Of a stretch of 29,422 nucleotides of DNA, positions 29,342 to 29,422 are shown piece after piece. The notes under the pieces were generated by a model that had not been told where the DNA came from, did not search any database, and saw only the letters and a list, made by a program, of their open reading frames with translations. The stretch lies in NCBI GenBank assembly GCA_964642165.1, contig CAZXOC010000065.1, positions 1-29,422 of the forward strand. Reading direction: 5' to 3'. The stretch comes from CAYRVX01 sp964642165 (GTDB taxonomy: Bacteria > Planctomycetota > Phycisphaerae > SM23-33). Positions within the stretch are counted from its first letter, which is position 1, and the number at the start of each line of letters is the position of its first letter. A program made the translations under genes and the position numbers.

Positions 29342-29422
29342 TGCCCCGCCGCCGCACGTGCCCCGTCCGCCTCGCCGCCACAGAATCCCGGCTTGGAAAG
29401 AACTTGCGTCGGGGGCGCGGCG

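Overview
The window is a high-GC, densely coded stretch of a free-living bacterial chromosome. The gene set points to Planctomycetota, perhaps a Phycisphaerae-like lineage. It has a V-type ATPase operon carrying a DUF2764 gene, a Tat-exported sulfatase with C-terminal HEAT repeats, a secreted S9 peptidase, Gfo/Idh/MocA and TIM-barrel sugar enzymes, and an McsA/McsB protein-arginine kinase pair outside a Firmicutes-type ctsR/clpC operon. This assignment is inferred from gene content; no rRNA or other marker is present. I see no tRNA, rRNA, CRISPR array, insertion sequence or phage gene. The longest gap between genes is about 250 bp.

Layout. (1) Positions 1-4060, minus strand: the start of a V/A-type ATPase operon in the order E, DUF2764, A, B. 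B runs off the left edge, where D, I and K would be expected. (2) 4235-6222, minus: a cytidylate-kinase-like protein and a four-TM PIN-TRAM (YacL-like) nuclease. (3) 6348-13315, minus: a two-gene addB-addA operon for double-strand-break end processing. (4) 13466-15964, plus and divergent from addB: an 832-residue protein with an apparently degenerate protein-kinase-like N-terminal region joined to a large multi-pass membrane domain. This is the least explained and most interesting gene here. (5) 15961-16013: a nested inverted repeat that contains the stop codons of both converging genes. (6) 16010-20646, minus: a lipoprotein, a secreted helical LTxxQ (Spy/CpxP-like) protein, and a rimO-pgsA-pgpA group (ribosomal protein S12 modification plus phosphatidylglycerol synthesis). 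(7) 20894-25482, plus: sulfatase and S9 peptidase. (8) 25535-29234, minus: a TIM-barrel isomerase/epimerase, mcsB, mcsA and a Gfo/Idh/MocA oxidoreductase.

How the genes work together. The ATPase subunits form the peripheral catalytic head and stalk of one rotary enzyme. AddA and AddB form one helicase-nuclease. PgsA and PgpA catalyse consecutive steps to phosphatidylglycerol. McsA activates McsB. The sulfatase and the S9 peptidase are both exported and probably act on polymers outside the cytoplasm. Several minus-strand genes have sigma-70-like promoters, and those of rimO and addB lie so close to the start codon that leaderless or nearly leaderless mRNAs are likely.
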